Below are positions 1 to 11,061 of a DNA stretch of 64,000 bases, piece by piece. Position 1 is the first letter of the stretch. The number at the start of each line of letters is the position of its first letter. The notes beneath the pieces are model-generated. The model searched no databases. It worked only from the letters and a program-made list of their open reading frames with translations, and was not told the origin of the DNA. Source of the stretch: Larix kaempferi (lineage: Eukaryota > Streptophyta > Pinopsida > Pinales > Pinaceae). The DNA lies in the NCBI GenBank assembly GCA_027924585.1, contig BSBM01000036.1, positions 248,001 to 312,000 of the forward strand. The letters are read 5' to 3'. The position numbers and the translations under genes were made by a program.

Positions 1-51
1 AGATTATGTTTATCCCTACCTCCTGCTCACATTGCGTCATCTTCTCCTCCA

Positions 52-760
52 ATGACTACTAGTACGATCCATGTATTGGATACTCTCATATCAACTTCTA
101 GTCACTCATATGACACCCTTGCTCATGGATCAAGTTCTCCCCATGAAGGTTTTGGTGGAGGTGTTGTCCCCATTCCTATTTTAGGTGAATACTTTGTTGG
201 AGCAGTTTGCATTAAGAGTAGTGGGACATTGTCCATTGAACTTCTAATGGACAAAAACCTAGTGCCATTAAAGCTACAGAACTCCCAGGTAACTAACAAT
301 GCATCTATATGGCATAACGTTATATAATTGTAGTAATTTCTAATGAATTCTAATATTATTGGTTTTATAGGAAATAATATGTATTGGAAGTTCCGACAAG
401 AGAGGGATTTAGATATTTTTCATCCAACCATTCATTCCAGATATAACCAACAACCTTCTCATTTGAAGAAGGAGATTCCAGATTACATAGTTGGTCTATT
501 TGGAGATATTTTCAACCAATTACAAGTTACAACTATTACAGGTAAATATTTGAAAATGATAACAGACACATATAGGGTTAATCTAGAAAAAAACCCTAGG
601 TATGATTGACCTCCTATGATTATTGAGAGAGAGTGGAAAGCTCTCCAAGAGGATGCAAAGGAAAAAGGTATGAGAAGACAAGGAAAGACACGTCCAGATG
701 GAGGAAGATATAACATTTGTAACTTAACTTTGTATAATATTTTTTTAAAGTTCAACATAA
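52..760 (+). pseudogene. Decayed protein-coding fragment, unidentified
   Basis: Two open stretches (52-327 and 343-609) continue past a TGA at 607-609 in the same frame, to about 760. The second reads like real protein: aromatic and charged residues, then NLEKNPRYD, the stop, and PPMIIEREWKALQEDAKEKG followed by a basic, Gly-rich tail. The 'PPM-EW-L--DAKEK' pattern reminds me of proteins found next to plant En/Spm-type transposases, but I cannot name the family. GT at 289 and AG at 369-370 could be intron ends, yet the reading phases on either side do not match. That fits decay or a different splice. A host gene fragment is equally possible. Confidence 0.3.
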
Positions 761-1505
761 AATTAAAATTGCATTATCTAATGTCCTTAAATTTTCATGT
801 GGTGGTTGAGAAAAATCATTATAGAAGCACATAAGACTCAATCTGGCACTTTAACTCTTGGATATAACTTCTCAAGTAGTGCACCTTGAATGATCGTATA
901 CAAACATGCAATTCCTATCTAATAGTGATGAATTTTAATGCAAAAGGTAAATATTTTCCTTCATAACAACCAAAAACATCTAGCTGGTAACAACTACCTC
1001 AAATCAATAGGTGTACTCCCTCAATGGCCGCACCAACAATCTTTAAGAATCGTGTAGTATAAAGCATGGATATAAGTGCTTAAGAAACATCAAGGTTGAA
1101 TCTTTGTTCCATAACATATGACAAGAAAAGTGACCCGATGCTTTGAACAAGAGTCCATGTGATGTGAACTGAGCCAACCTATCCTCGTTACAGGAAGTAG
1201 TTTGCACATTCATTCTTGACTAACTCATTTTCCTCATTTTGCTTACAGGATATGTTGACTATGATCCATATGCTTATATGCCTACCATGTAAGATTATCA
1301 TGTAAGCGTTGATTTTAGTTTTGAAGGAAACACTTTCTTGCATATCTAACGTGGACTAAAAGGAACACCCTCCAAAATATTTTAATGATTCTCCCACCTT
1401 GCCTATAATAAAATGTTGAATGCATGGTCATCACCTTTTGCAATGTGATGGATTAGATTTTATACAAGAGCATGGGATTTCATGTATGTATGAAGTGCTA
1501 CTGTT
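761..1505. other. No feature seen
   Basis: AT-rich sequence with stops in all frames. I see no repeat, RNA gene or protein motif. It ends at the target duplication of the copia element that starts at 1511. Confidence 0.5.
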
Positions 1506-1510
1506 AGATT

Positions 1511-2215
1511 TGTTGGAATATTTAAACCCATCCATGTCATTTAATACCTTAGGATAGAATTATTGATCATTTTTTATTAATTCCTAGGTGTTAGACTAGG
1601 TAGTTGGCTAAATTATACATTGTGTGGACTACAAGTCATCATTGTGTGGAACACAAGCATCCTAGACTCAACTGGGCGCATTTCTGAAGATTTTGGATAA
1701 GATTTTCTTTGATTCTGGTTGATCTTATCCAATCCTATAATAGAAAGGCGCCTTACTGCTTTATTTTTACCTTTTTTTGGTGAAAGGTGAAAGCTAGTTG
1801 ACTAGTCTTAATTATGTTTTGGCCAACTCATCCTCCATGAGGTTTCGTCCTTCCAAATTTTGTATTTAGCATGATTTTCCATCCTACATCACCATCTGAT
1901 CACTAATTCAGAAATTCGTGAGCCTTTGAGGTGACTTGGATAGCACACTTTCCACCTAGGGGGTTTTGCATATTTTTAGTAAGCCTGCTTTTGTGGGGAT
2001 TCGAATGGAAACCTTTTGCATTTGAATCTCTGATGTAATGTTATATATTTGCAACCTGTTATTTTCCCAAGTTTGGCTAATGTATTATTATTCATGAGAG
2101 TAATTATGTTTGCATCATACTTGATTGTTTTTCAGTGTTCTTGACTAGTTGTATGAGATAACTTGTGAGAGTATAAAATTTCTTGATCAGATATTGGTGT
2201 GAAATAAATTTCACA
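1511..2215 (+). repeat. 5' LTR of copia element A
   Basis: 705 bp, TG...CA ended, matched by the right LTR at 6600-7309. The element's promoter and polyadenylation signals should lie here. The TATA-like stretch near 2040-2050 (TTATATATT) is the best visible candidate, but it is unproven. Confidence 0.93.
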
Positions 2216-2227
2216 TGGTATCAGAGA
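2216..2227 (+). promoter_or_regulatory. Primer-binding site of element A
   Basis: TGGTATCAGAGA directly follows the 5' LTR. It matches the 3' end of plant initiator-methionine tRNA (TGGTATCAGAGC) at 11 of 12 positions, so minus-strand DNA synthesis would be primed by that tRNA. Confidence 0.85.
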
Positions 2228-2387
2228 TATAAAGCTATTATTTTCTCCTTTAATTTTCTTGCAGGATCCAACTAGTATCAAGGAGGGCGCATTCAGTCAT
2301 CTACAGGGCGCAATCATTCACCCAGGGGGCGCAACTGAGCATCTAGAGGTGCACCCAAACCACTCCAAAATCTATTACATAGCTTCC

Positions 2388-3114
2388 ATGGATCAGTCAC
2401 ATCAGATCATCCTCACTCCATTCAATTATTTTGATTGGAAAGCGCATATGGAGATCATGTTGAGGAGAAAAGGCCTCTCCAAGGTGACTATGGAAACTGA
2501 AACTGAGCCAACCTCAGCAATTGAGAAGGCGAAATGGCACAACATAAGAGATGAATCCTATGGTCTCTTGTGTCTCACCACATCCAGGGATATTTTATAT
2601 CATCTAGACGGTCTTACCACTCCAAATGAAGTCTGGGAGAAGCTCCAAGATTTGCTTGGAAAGACAAATGAATTGAGAGGCCACCAACTGGATAATGAAC
2701 TTGTTTCACTGAGTCCACAGAATTTCGAGAACCTTCAAGACTTCTTCTCAAAGTTAAAGTCATTTGTTATACAATTGAAGCAATGTGGAATTGATAAAAA
2801 GGATGAGCAATTGATCTTGACCATTCTCTCCAAGCTTGGCCCAGATTATTAAGTTTTTGTTTCGACCTTCCATGCCACAAGGAAGGTAGTTTGAAACTGG
2901 AAGAGTCCTACTATGTCAGAATTCATGGAATCTCTTACACAAGAACAAGACAAGTTGGTATTGATGGGAGAAATAAAAAAATCCATCAAAAGATCATTGT
3001 TTTATTGCTAGAGATTCAAAGAGTTCGAAAGGAAAGAAGAAGGGCAATTTCAAGAAACCCATTGATCAGAAGAAAGACAAACAGAAAGTTCATGAAGACT
3101 CCTCCAACTTCAAG
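2388..3114 (+). pseudogene. Copia A gag (nucleocapsid/capsid) remnant
   Basis: The likely start is the ATG at 2388 (MDQSHQIILTPFNYFDWKAH). The open frame upstream begins only with TTG and is low-complexity. The LTPFNYFDWKAHME opening and the later W-L-LGKTNELRGHQLDNEL and DFFSKLKSF blocks are typical of plant copia gag (DUF4219 then UBN2). A TAA at 2851-2853 ends the first frame after SKLGPDY. The next 260 bp carry frameshifted, Lys/Arg-rich gag before the zinc knuckle resumes at 3115. The protein would form the virus-like particle, but this copy cannot make it whole. Confidence 0.85.
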
Positions 3115-3801
3115 ATGAATCCAAATAAGAAGAAAGAGAAGGAAAAGTGCACCTATTGCAACAGGGGATTTCATCCTGAAATCTCCTGCATGAAGAAGAC
3201 CATTGATCAAATGGCTCATCTCCTAGAGAAAGCAAATATTCCTCTTCCTGAGAGCGCAAGAAGGAAGGATGGAGGACATAATTCTAAAGACAAGGAGCAA
3301 GTGCATGCTTTGATGGAAATCACATCCAAGCCTACCTCTTTAATCATAGATTATGGAGCTTCAAGGCACATGGTGTCTACAAGAGAGAGCTTTTCCTCTC
3401 TTGATTCTTCTAGTGGTCCAACCATTGTGTTGGGTGATGATTCTGAAACTTCAAGAAAAGGTAAAGGCAATATGGATCTAGATTCCAGTTCATTCACTAA
3501 TGTGTTGTATGTTCCAGGACTTGTTGCTAACCTTTTGTCAGTATACCAGATGACTCACATTGGTTCTCCCAAAAAGGTGATCTTCACACCTAATGATGTT
3601 GAAATCTATGAAATGCCAATAGGCCGAATTGTTGCCTTAGGTTCGGCTGACCATAGCTCAAAAATATATAGATTCTCTCATTTTGTGCCTTTCCCGTCAC
3701 CTTCTGCTCTACTTACCCATGCCAATGAGTCAAGTAAATTATGGCATGAAATATTTTTCCACCTAAATTACAAATATCTTTCCCAAATCCATGAGAAATA
3801 A
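3115..3801 (+). pseudogene. Copia A zinc knuckle, protease and pre-integrase segment
   Basis: It opens with a Lys-rich stretch and a CCHC zinc knuckle (CTYCNRGFHPEISC, spacing CX2CX4HX4C), the RNA-binding end of gag. The aspartic protease follows: the active-site block reads IIDYGASRHM where copia proteases normally have D-S-G, so the residue after the catalytic Asp is Tyr. The flap and C-terminal parts (IVLGDDS, VLYVPGLVANLLSV) are recognisable. The pre-integrase region (KLWHEIFFHLNYKYLSQI) is cut by a TAA at 3799-3801, with the same frame continuing beyond. Confidence 0.88.
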
Positions 3802-4779
3802 ATGGTCATAGGGCTGCCCAATATCAAGTTTTCTAAAGGTGTATGTCAAAGTTGCATCCTAGGAAATCACCCTGAGCATAAGTTTGAAAGAGCCAAAACT
3901 GAGCGAACCTCAGCACCCCTGGAGCTTATTCACAGTGACATATCAGGTCCATTCCCCCATGATTCTTCGAACCATGCCAAATACATCCTCACCTTCATAG
4001 ATGACTTTACCCGATACTGGCAGATATATTTCCTCAAGCTAAAGTCATAAGTGTTCGGTTTGTTCAAGCTTTTCAAAGCCTCAGTTGAGAACCATTCTGG
4101 TAGACATATCAAGATCCTTAGATCTGATAATGGTGGGAAATACATTAAATCTAAGTTTTAGAAATTTTGTGCCTCTTCTGGCATACAGATGCAACACATT
4201 GTTCCCTACACACCTTCGTAGAATGGTGTTGTTGAGAGGAATAATGGATCTCTTAAGGACATGGCCACATGCATGATTGAGGCCAAGTCTTTTCCTCCAA
4301 GAATTTGGACTGAGGAAATAAATTGTGCATCATACATACAGAATAGAGTGCCTCACAAATCATTAAAAGGAATCACTCCTTTTGAGGCTTGGACTGGGCA
4401 CGAACCTCATGTTTCTCATTTCAATATTTTTGGCTCCAAGGCTTGGGCTAGAATTCCACTTGAGAAGAGGAGGGCCATGCAGCCCCAAAGCCAACCATGT
4501 ATTTTTTTTGGATATTCAGAAGACTCCAAGGGATAAAATTTGTTGAACATGCCCTCTCAAAAAGCTTTCATTGAGAGGAGTGTTCAATTTGAAGAATAGC
4601 CCTCGCAAAGTGTTGAAATTGGAGGACCCTCCACACCACCACCTGAGAATGTAAGTGATGTTCCTTCTGAATTTTCTGATTCTGATAGTTCTGATGATGA
4701 ATACCATTTTATTACAGATCCTAATTCACCAATAAGGCCTAAGTGGGCTTCTAATACTCTTCAAGCAGCTGGTGAACTA
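3802..4779 (+). pseudogene. Copia A integrase
   Basis: Same frame as the protease. It shows the zinc-binding CQSC, then LELIHSDISGPF (first catalytic Asp), FIDDFTRYW, LRSDNGGKY (second Asp) and NGVVERNNG (catalytic Glu), so all three DDE residues survive. Stops fall at 4048-4050, near 4160, near 4218, at 4534-4536 and near 4597. The C-terminal part has the usual Pro-rich, acidic linker (PSTPPPENVSDVPSEF) before RT. In a live element this enzyme would insert the cDNA into the genome. Confidence 0.88.
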
Positions 4780-6416
4780 GTGGGAAATCCTCGGGATACT
4801 AGGAGGACTAGATCACAATTTGAGAATGCTCTCAATTTGAATGATCCTTACCTATCTAAGAGATGTTATTTGATGGTGGATTCTGATCCTCATACATATG
4901 AGGAAGCCTCACATGACCCAATATGGCATGATTCCATGGATGAGGAGTTTCATTCACTGCAAAAGAATGAGACATGGGAGCTAGTCAAGCTCCCCCCAGG
5001 CAGAAAATTGGGAAGGTGTAAGTGGATATTCAAAACTAAATTTGCAGCTGATGGTGCAGCAGTGAAATATAAGGCTAGGAGGGTGGAAACGGGCTTCTCC
5101 CAAGTCCATGTCCTTGACTACAATGAGACTTTTGCACCAGTTTCACAGAAGGATTCAATAAGACTAGTTCTGGCAATTTCTGCAGCCAAGTGCCGGGAAG
5201 TGCATCACATGGATGTAAAAAGTGCATTCCTCCATGGATATCTTGAGGACTATATATATATGCAACATACAGAAGTATATACATCTGATCCTAACTATGT
5301 GTGCAGGTTGAAGAAGTCCTTATATGGGCTTAAGCAATCCCCCAAGGCTTGCTTTGCCAAAATGGTAAACTTTCTCTTGTCACAATCTTTTGCTAGATGA
5401 AGATCTAATCCTAATGTTTACATGAAGCTGATTGATGGCTCAATTCTGATTATTGTGTTATATTTTGATGACCTACTAATCACAAGTAGCTCTACTGATC
5501 AAATAGCTTCATTAAAGACTGCTTCGCATCAAGATTTTTGCATGACTGACTTGGGAATTCTTAAGCAATTTTTGGGGCTTGAGATTTCTCAAACTGAGAA
5601 TGGAAATAAGGTATCTCAGTACAAATATGCATCTAACCTGCTAAAGAAGTTCAATATGGCTGATTTTAAGCCTTCAAATACTCCCTTCCTTTCAGGAGTC
5701 AGACTTGAAGAAGAAGATTCTACACCATTGGTGGACAACACCTTGTATAGGCAGCTAGTTGGCAGCTTATTGTACTTGACTCATACTCGACCTAATCTTG
5801 AATATGCAGTGAGTGTGGCCTTAAGATACATGGAGCAACCACATGAGCTTCACTGGAGGGATACAAAAAGAATCTTGTATTATGTGCAAGGAACCAAGTC
5901 TGATGGGATTCACTATGTTGCAGATTCTAGCCTAGATCTTCTTGGCTTTACTGACTCAGATTGGGCTGGTGATAGCCTTGATAGAAAATACACTTCTGGA
6001 TTTGTTTTCATGCTTGGAGTTGGCCCTGTTTATTGGTCCAGTAATAAATAGATTTCAATTGCACTATCTTCAACAGAGGCCGAGTACAGAGGAGCAGTGA
6101 ATGCTATTACTCAGTGTGTGTGTGGTTGTAGGGTATTCTTTCAGAGTTTGAGATTTCCTTTATCACTCCCACAATCATCTTTTGTGACAATCAAAGTGTT
6201 ATAAGGGGCTCAAGTGATCCAGTACATAGGCAGAGGACCAAGCATATAGATATTCATATGCACTATATCAGGGGCTTAGTGCATGATCACATCATTGATC
6301 TACAGTATTGCCCAACAACTAAGCAAAAAGCAAACATCTTCACCAAAGATTTTACTGAGAAGACTTTCAGCTATCTGAGATCACTGCTTGGGATGGTTGA
6401 ATATGTGGTGGAGTGA
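4780..6416 (+). pseudogene. Copia A reverse transcriptase and RNase H
   Basis: Same frame as the integrase. RT blocks in order are WKWIFKTKF-like (CKWIFKTKFAADG), YNETFAPVSQKDSIRL, VHHMDVKSAFLHGYLED, LKKSLYGLKQSPKAC, and the catalytic box YFDDLLI, where Phe replaces the usual Val of YVDD but both Asp remain. RNase H shows GFTDSDWAGD and ALSSTEAEYRGAV. Stops occur at 5398-5400 and 6049-6051. A frameshift between about 6115 and 6175 moves the rest (CDNQSVIRG and IDIHMHYIRGLV) into another frame, ending at TGA 6414-6416. The domains are almost complete in length but the protein cannot be produced. Confidence 0.92.
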
Positions 6417-6599
6417 AGGATTTATCAGCAATCTTTCAATTTTGATTATGTCCATTTTTTAGGGGAAGTTTTTCCCATGAGGTTTTCCTTCTTTCCTTGT
6501 TTTGTGAACAAGGCAGTATGGTAAAGGGTGACCATGTCTTGTTACTAGGCCCTGTTTTATTTCTGATTTTTAGCACATAAAGTCAAGCTTAAGAGGGTG
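6417..6599 (+). promoter_or_regulatory. 3' untranslated block and polypurine tract of element A
   Basis: AAGAGGGTG at 6591-6599 abuts the 3' LTR and is the plus-strand priming tract. Upstream, 6469-6487 holds TTTTTCCCATGAGGTTTTC after a G-rich AGGGGAAG run. The same 19 bases occur at a similar distance before the tract of the unrelated small element at 16931-19815. Confidence 0.8.
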
Positions 6600-7309
6600 T
6601 GTTGGAATATTTAAAACCATCCATGTCATTTAATACCTTAGGATAGCATTATTGATCATTTTTTATTAATTCCTAGGTGTTAGACTAGGTAGTTGGCTAA
6701 ATTATACATTGTGTGGACCACAAGTCATCATTGTGTGGACCACAAGCATCCTAGAATCACCTGGGCGCATTTCTGAAGATTCTGGATAAGGTTTTCTTTG
6801 ATTCTGGTTGATCTTATCCAATACTGGAATAGAAAGGCGCCTTACTGCTTTTTACTGATTTTTGCCACTTTTTGGTGAAAGGTGAAAGCTAGTTGACTAG
6901 TCTTAACTATTTTTTGGACAACTCATCCTCCATGATGTTTCTTCCTTCCAAATTATGGATTTGGAATTATTTTCCATCCTACATCACCATCTGATCACTC
7001 ATTCAGAAATTCGTGAGCCTTTGAGGTGACTTGGATAGCACAATTTCCACCTAGGGGGATTTTGCATATTTTTAGTAAGCATGCTTTGTGAGGATTCGAA
7101 TGGCAACCTTTTGCATTCGAATATCTGATGTAATGTTATATATTTGCAGCCTATTATTTTCCCAAGGTTGGCTGATGTATTATTCTTCATGAGAGTAATT
7201 TTGTTTGCATCATACTTGACTTTTTTTCAGTGTTCTTGACTAGTTGTGTGAGATAACTGTGAGAGTATGAAATTTCTTGATCAGGTCTTGGTGTGAACTA
7301 AATTTCACA
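6600..7309 (+). repeat. 3' LTR of copia element A
   Basis: 710 bp, TGTTGG...TTCACA, colinear with 1511-2215 with scattered substitutions and small indels. The AGATT duplication follows directly. Confidence 0.93.
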
Positions 7310-7314
7310 AGATT

Positions 7315-8769
7315 GTTGAGGCATTGATTTATAAACAACACTAACAAACCTTGATACATGAACACTAGTCCTTCTTCATATCATCTTGATCAAGGCACTG
7401 CTGATAACTTAGACCAACCTATCTTAAGAACACAATAGAGTGCATAAAAGTATGGAAAGGCCATAAAGGTAGGGCCAACACATGCTATACTGGAGGAAGA
7501 ACACACATGTATATAATATACATACCTCTACTTCTACTTCTCACTATGTGAATATCTGTTATTCTGGGGGTAAAGGAATTTTTAAATGGCAAAAACTTTG
7601 AGACCTAGCACTCCTTCGAAGTACCATTGATCATGTTACCTTTGTTGATCCAATTGCTAAATCCATTGTGCACTTTGCTTCCTTTACTTGGGTTGTTTTA
7701 TATGTGTATGGTTGATGTCTTTATAGATATTTGTCTTCTCTCATGACTATTAAAGGAATTACTGCTTGTATTCTAACCACAATCAGTTGATTATCTCTAT
7801 TATTTATGTGTTAAACTAGAACAAAAGGTGCCAATGTTTTACATTAGAAAGAATTAGACATTATCATCAAAATCTGGGGATATATTGTTATTATTTTACC
7901 AACTTCCTAACATGTAATTTGTTTGCTCGGAAATTGTAAAATTTGTCATCAAATGTGTTTCAACATTATAGGACTAAGTGAATGGTTCTTGACTAGCAAA
8001 TGCTTTGCATTAATGACCAAGCAAATACCTATATTTCTCAATAGTTTTGAAAGTGGATCGTGATAATTTTGGATCATAAAAACTCTACTATGACACATCA
8101 CAATATTATTTTCTTACTAGATTTATTTCCTAGTCATGTCAAGTTACCTTTCCTTTGTTGTTGGAAAAGTGCAAAAAACAAATCTTTGGTCTTGAAGTTT
8201 TCTACATGTATTTTTTTTATGCATAAATGCTTGAAAACTACACTGTATAAATGATTTTACTTTTACTTGCTTTTCTAGAAACTATACTCTTGTCCTATTG
8301 AATTGTCATCTTCCAAAATTTAGTTTAGCATTGTCATTTTCCTAAAGTTTGGTGTGTGCTTGTGCTTTGAGTTTAGTCTTGACTGTAACACAGTGTCAAT
8401 AGTATTACGTCTCAACATTGGTATGTAAATTATAATTGTAGCTTCTAAATCATGAACGTCATATATAGGTATTCTATGAATGTCTTGGCTTTACAGCCAA
8501 TGATTTGTCTCCCCATTTGTGTCCAGTATTAGATGGTTGCTAGATAACATTATAGAAATTTTACTTTTGAAATTGTAGAAATCACTCTCTTAGCTGTGAA
8601 AGTATTACATTTGGTAGCTTTGAAAGTCTTGCATTTTGGTTTCTTCTAAATTCAAGGAAAAATCAACCAAACCTATATAACTTGTGGATGGAAATTGTTT
8701 GGAAACTTACTAGTTGGTATAGTTGCAGGGCCGGGGTTCTTCTTATGTACTAGCTTGTACAATATTTTG
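7315..8769. other. No assignable feature
   Basis: AT-rich sequence with only short open frames (for example 8060-8254) that have no recognisable motif. No LTR ends, RNA genes or tandem repeats are visible. Confidence 0.45.
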
Positions 8770-9357
8770 TCAAATATTGATTATTGTTGACAACCCCTCG
8801 TAAACATCAATATTGGATTTATTACTTAGGTTGCACCCATCCTTTGGAAGCTTAGTGTCGAAGGCGATCCAAATTTTATCCAAGGTTAGAAGTTAGAGGA
8901 CATGGAACTTGCAAAGATGATCGATGTGTCATCCTTGTGGGCAAGTGCATGCATGCTAAGAGAAGTTTCAGGATATTACCAGATATATACTAGCAACTCA
9001 TGTGCAAGTAATGAGAATTGGACACCTCCCATTCTCATTACTTACACACAAGTTGTTGGTATAGATCCAACAACTAATTTGTAAGTAATGAGAATGGGAA
9101 GTGATCTTATTCTCATTACTTACACATGAGTTGTTGGTTCATATCCATCATTATCCTACAACTTCTCTTAGCATGTATGCACTTTACCCCAAGCATGATA
9201 CATCTATCACCTTTGCAAATTCCATGTCCTCTAACTTCCAACCTTGGATAAAATATAGATCGTCTTGGACACTAAACTTCCAAAGGACGGGTGCAACCTA
9301 AGCAATAAATCCAATCTTGATGTTTACAAGGGGAAGTCAACAATAGTCAATATTTGA
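8770..9357. repeat. 588-bp inverted repeat (fold-back element)
   Basis: The left arm from TCAAATATTGATTATTGTTG (8770) is mirrored by the right arm ending CAATAGTCAATATTTGA (9357). The arms are about 290 bp each, pair nearly end to end, and centre on a 7-base loop near 9060-9066 between AGTTGTTGG and CCAACAACT. By eye the arms agree at roughly 85-90%. Inside each arm is a smaller hairpin (AAGTAATGAGAAT against ATTCTCATTACTT). No target duplication or transposase is visible. It could be a fold-back MITE or an inverted duplication that yields double-stranded RNA. Confidence 0.85.
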
Positions 9358-9800
9358 TCATAGAAATTACGTCGAAATTCCAACGTCCTAGCGATATTAG
9401 CACATGCACACTTATGACATCCTATGGACGGACTTGCACTTGTACCAGCAAACTAGGTTGGCAATGCCTCATCAATTGTCCATCATTATAAAAACATACA
9501 CGTGACATTATTGATGAACTGTATTTTTAGTAGGTCATCGAACATACAACTTAATAATGGCTTTACATTTTCAGAAGACCGACGTATTCGAGGCGTTCTT
9601 CCACTGCCATGTAGGTGGTCAATATGTCGTAGTAATATCTATAAATCGTCGGTATACATCATAAGAAGAAGGTCATGATAATGTTTGTAGGACATTGAAA
9701 GACCGATGTCTGCGAAACGATCTTCAACTGCAACGTAGATGGTAGGCACAGTAACTATACCGTAATAACGATGCTATAGGTGAAAGTCGAAATTCCAATG
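9358..9800. repeat. Degenerate duplicated sequence
   Basis: GTCGAAATTCCAACG near 9371 recurs as GTCGAAATTCCAATG near 9786. Between them, a block starting AGACCGACGTATTCGAGGCG (about 9577) is loosely repeated from AGACCGATGTCTGCGAAACG (about 9700), including TGCAACGTAGATGGT against TGCCATGTAGGTGGT. CpG-containing words are unusually common for this window. Its identity is unknown. Confidence 0.4.
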
Positions 9801-11061
9801 CAAAATTTGCAACATCTCAAATCCATAGTTTTCTGATGTTGCGATGTCAGATGGGTTGTCTATTATTTGTCGTAAAATGATCCCTTTTGTAGTAGGATAT
9901 AATAATGAAAAATCAGTAATACGAAGCTTGGGGTGGGTTTATTTCTTTATTTTGGGTATAGGGAAAAAATTTATCATGGAAATGACAATGGTGATGATAC
10001 TTGGAGGGGGGATTTTTTCTTTGGATGAAGACAAGATGGTGCTAACAGTGACAAGCTTACGCAATGACCAAATAGATGAAAAGAACCCATGAACAAAAGT
10101 TAGCGAATGTGTGATGACATAAATATTGGCAAACATTGTCACAGCAGATGCACAAGACATTTGAGATGATGCAACTTTAGATGAGTGATGCGGGTTCAAA
10201 TGATGATTCCTTTTGCGAAACAAAATATGGGTGTGACGAGTGTTTCGCTCTCATCTCAACGATACAGAAATGATAGCATGACGACGCTAATGGGAAGAGC
10301 AAGAGGATTTTAAAGCTTGACTCAAATTTATTGGCAAGACATACATGACGAACCTTCCCATAAGAGGCATGAAGACCAAATGAGGACACATATGTTGAAA
10401 CTGAGTATGGATGAGAAGAGGACATCATACTAGACTCCATGGTTGAGACAAAAGGAGATGACGACATCATTAAGGGTGTTCTCCTCTAACACTATGGTAT
10501 GACTCTTTGTAATCATGTCGATGTTGGACATCAACACCCACTATCATTTCAAGTAGAGAGAAGGCTAGAAAATGAGTGCAATTAAAATAGGAAGCATGCC
10601 AAGCATGGTTGAATCAACCACCTATTCAATTCCCACTGCGTAGCAAGTCAATATACAATAACAATAGTTCTTCACATGTTGGGAATGAAAGCCATGAAAT
10701 AGAGGTTGGTACAGATTATTTCTTATGAGACACAAGTGCCATGGTGGGAATGTTGTTACATGCATTCTAGTAAGATGGGATAGGGGATGATGCTCATATC
10801 ATCGACATCTTCTCTAAAGTATGAACTCTACTTCCACCACCCCTCTCTCTAGGCATGGGTCAAAGTCTACCTAAATAGGGACAACAATGTTACTTTATAG
10901 CTTGAAATAAATGTATGGTATGTGAGACGTGTGTTTCTTGATGCTTCTGAGGTAACTAACCATCAAGTAACCTATATTTTGAGGAATCTTGTCACACAAT
11001 CAACATTGCAAATGGTTGATTTTATGCATGCTTGATTATACTGTACATTTCTATTTCCCAC
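9801..11061. other. Unassigned, probably 5' part of the CACTA remnant
   Basis: Contains short open frames on both strands (for example 9844-10092 plus, 10177-10470 minus) without recognisable motifs. Repeated GATGA-type words occur around 10150-10470. It lies directly upstream of the CACTA transposase remains and may belong to that element, but nothing proves it. Confidence 0.3.

Larger units (their letters stand above)
1511..7309 (+). mobile_element. Copia LTR retrotransposon A, full length but dead
   Basis: A 5.8-kb element with two about 0.7-kb LTRs (1511-2215 and 6600-7309), both beginning TGTTGG and ending TTCACA. It is flanked by the same 5 bp, AGATT, at 1506-1510 and 7310-7314, which is a clear target-site duplication. 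Internal order is primer-binding site, gag, protease, integrase, RT, RNase H and polypurine tract. Integrase before RT places it in Ty1/copia. At least seven in-frame stops and a late frameshift break the polyprotein. The LTRs differ at many scattered positions (roughly 94-95% alike by eye), so the insertion is not recent. Confidence 0.95.
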
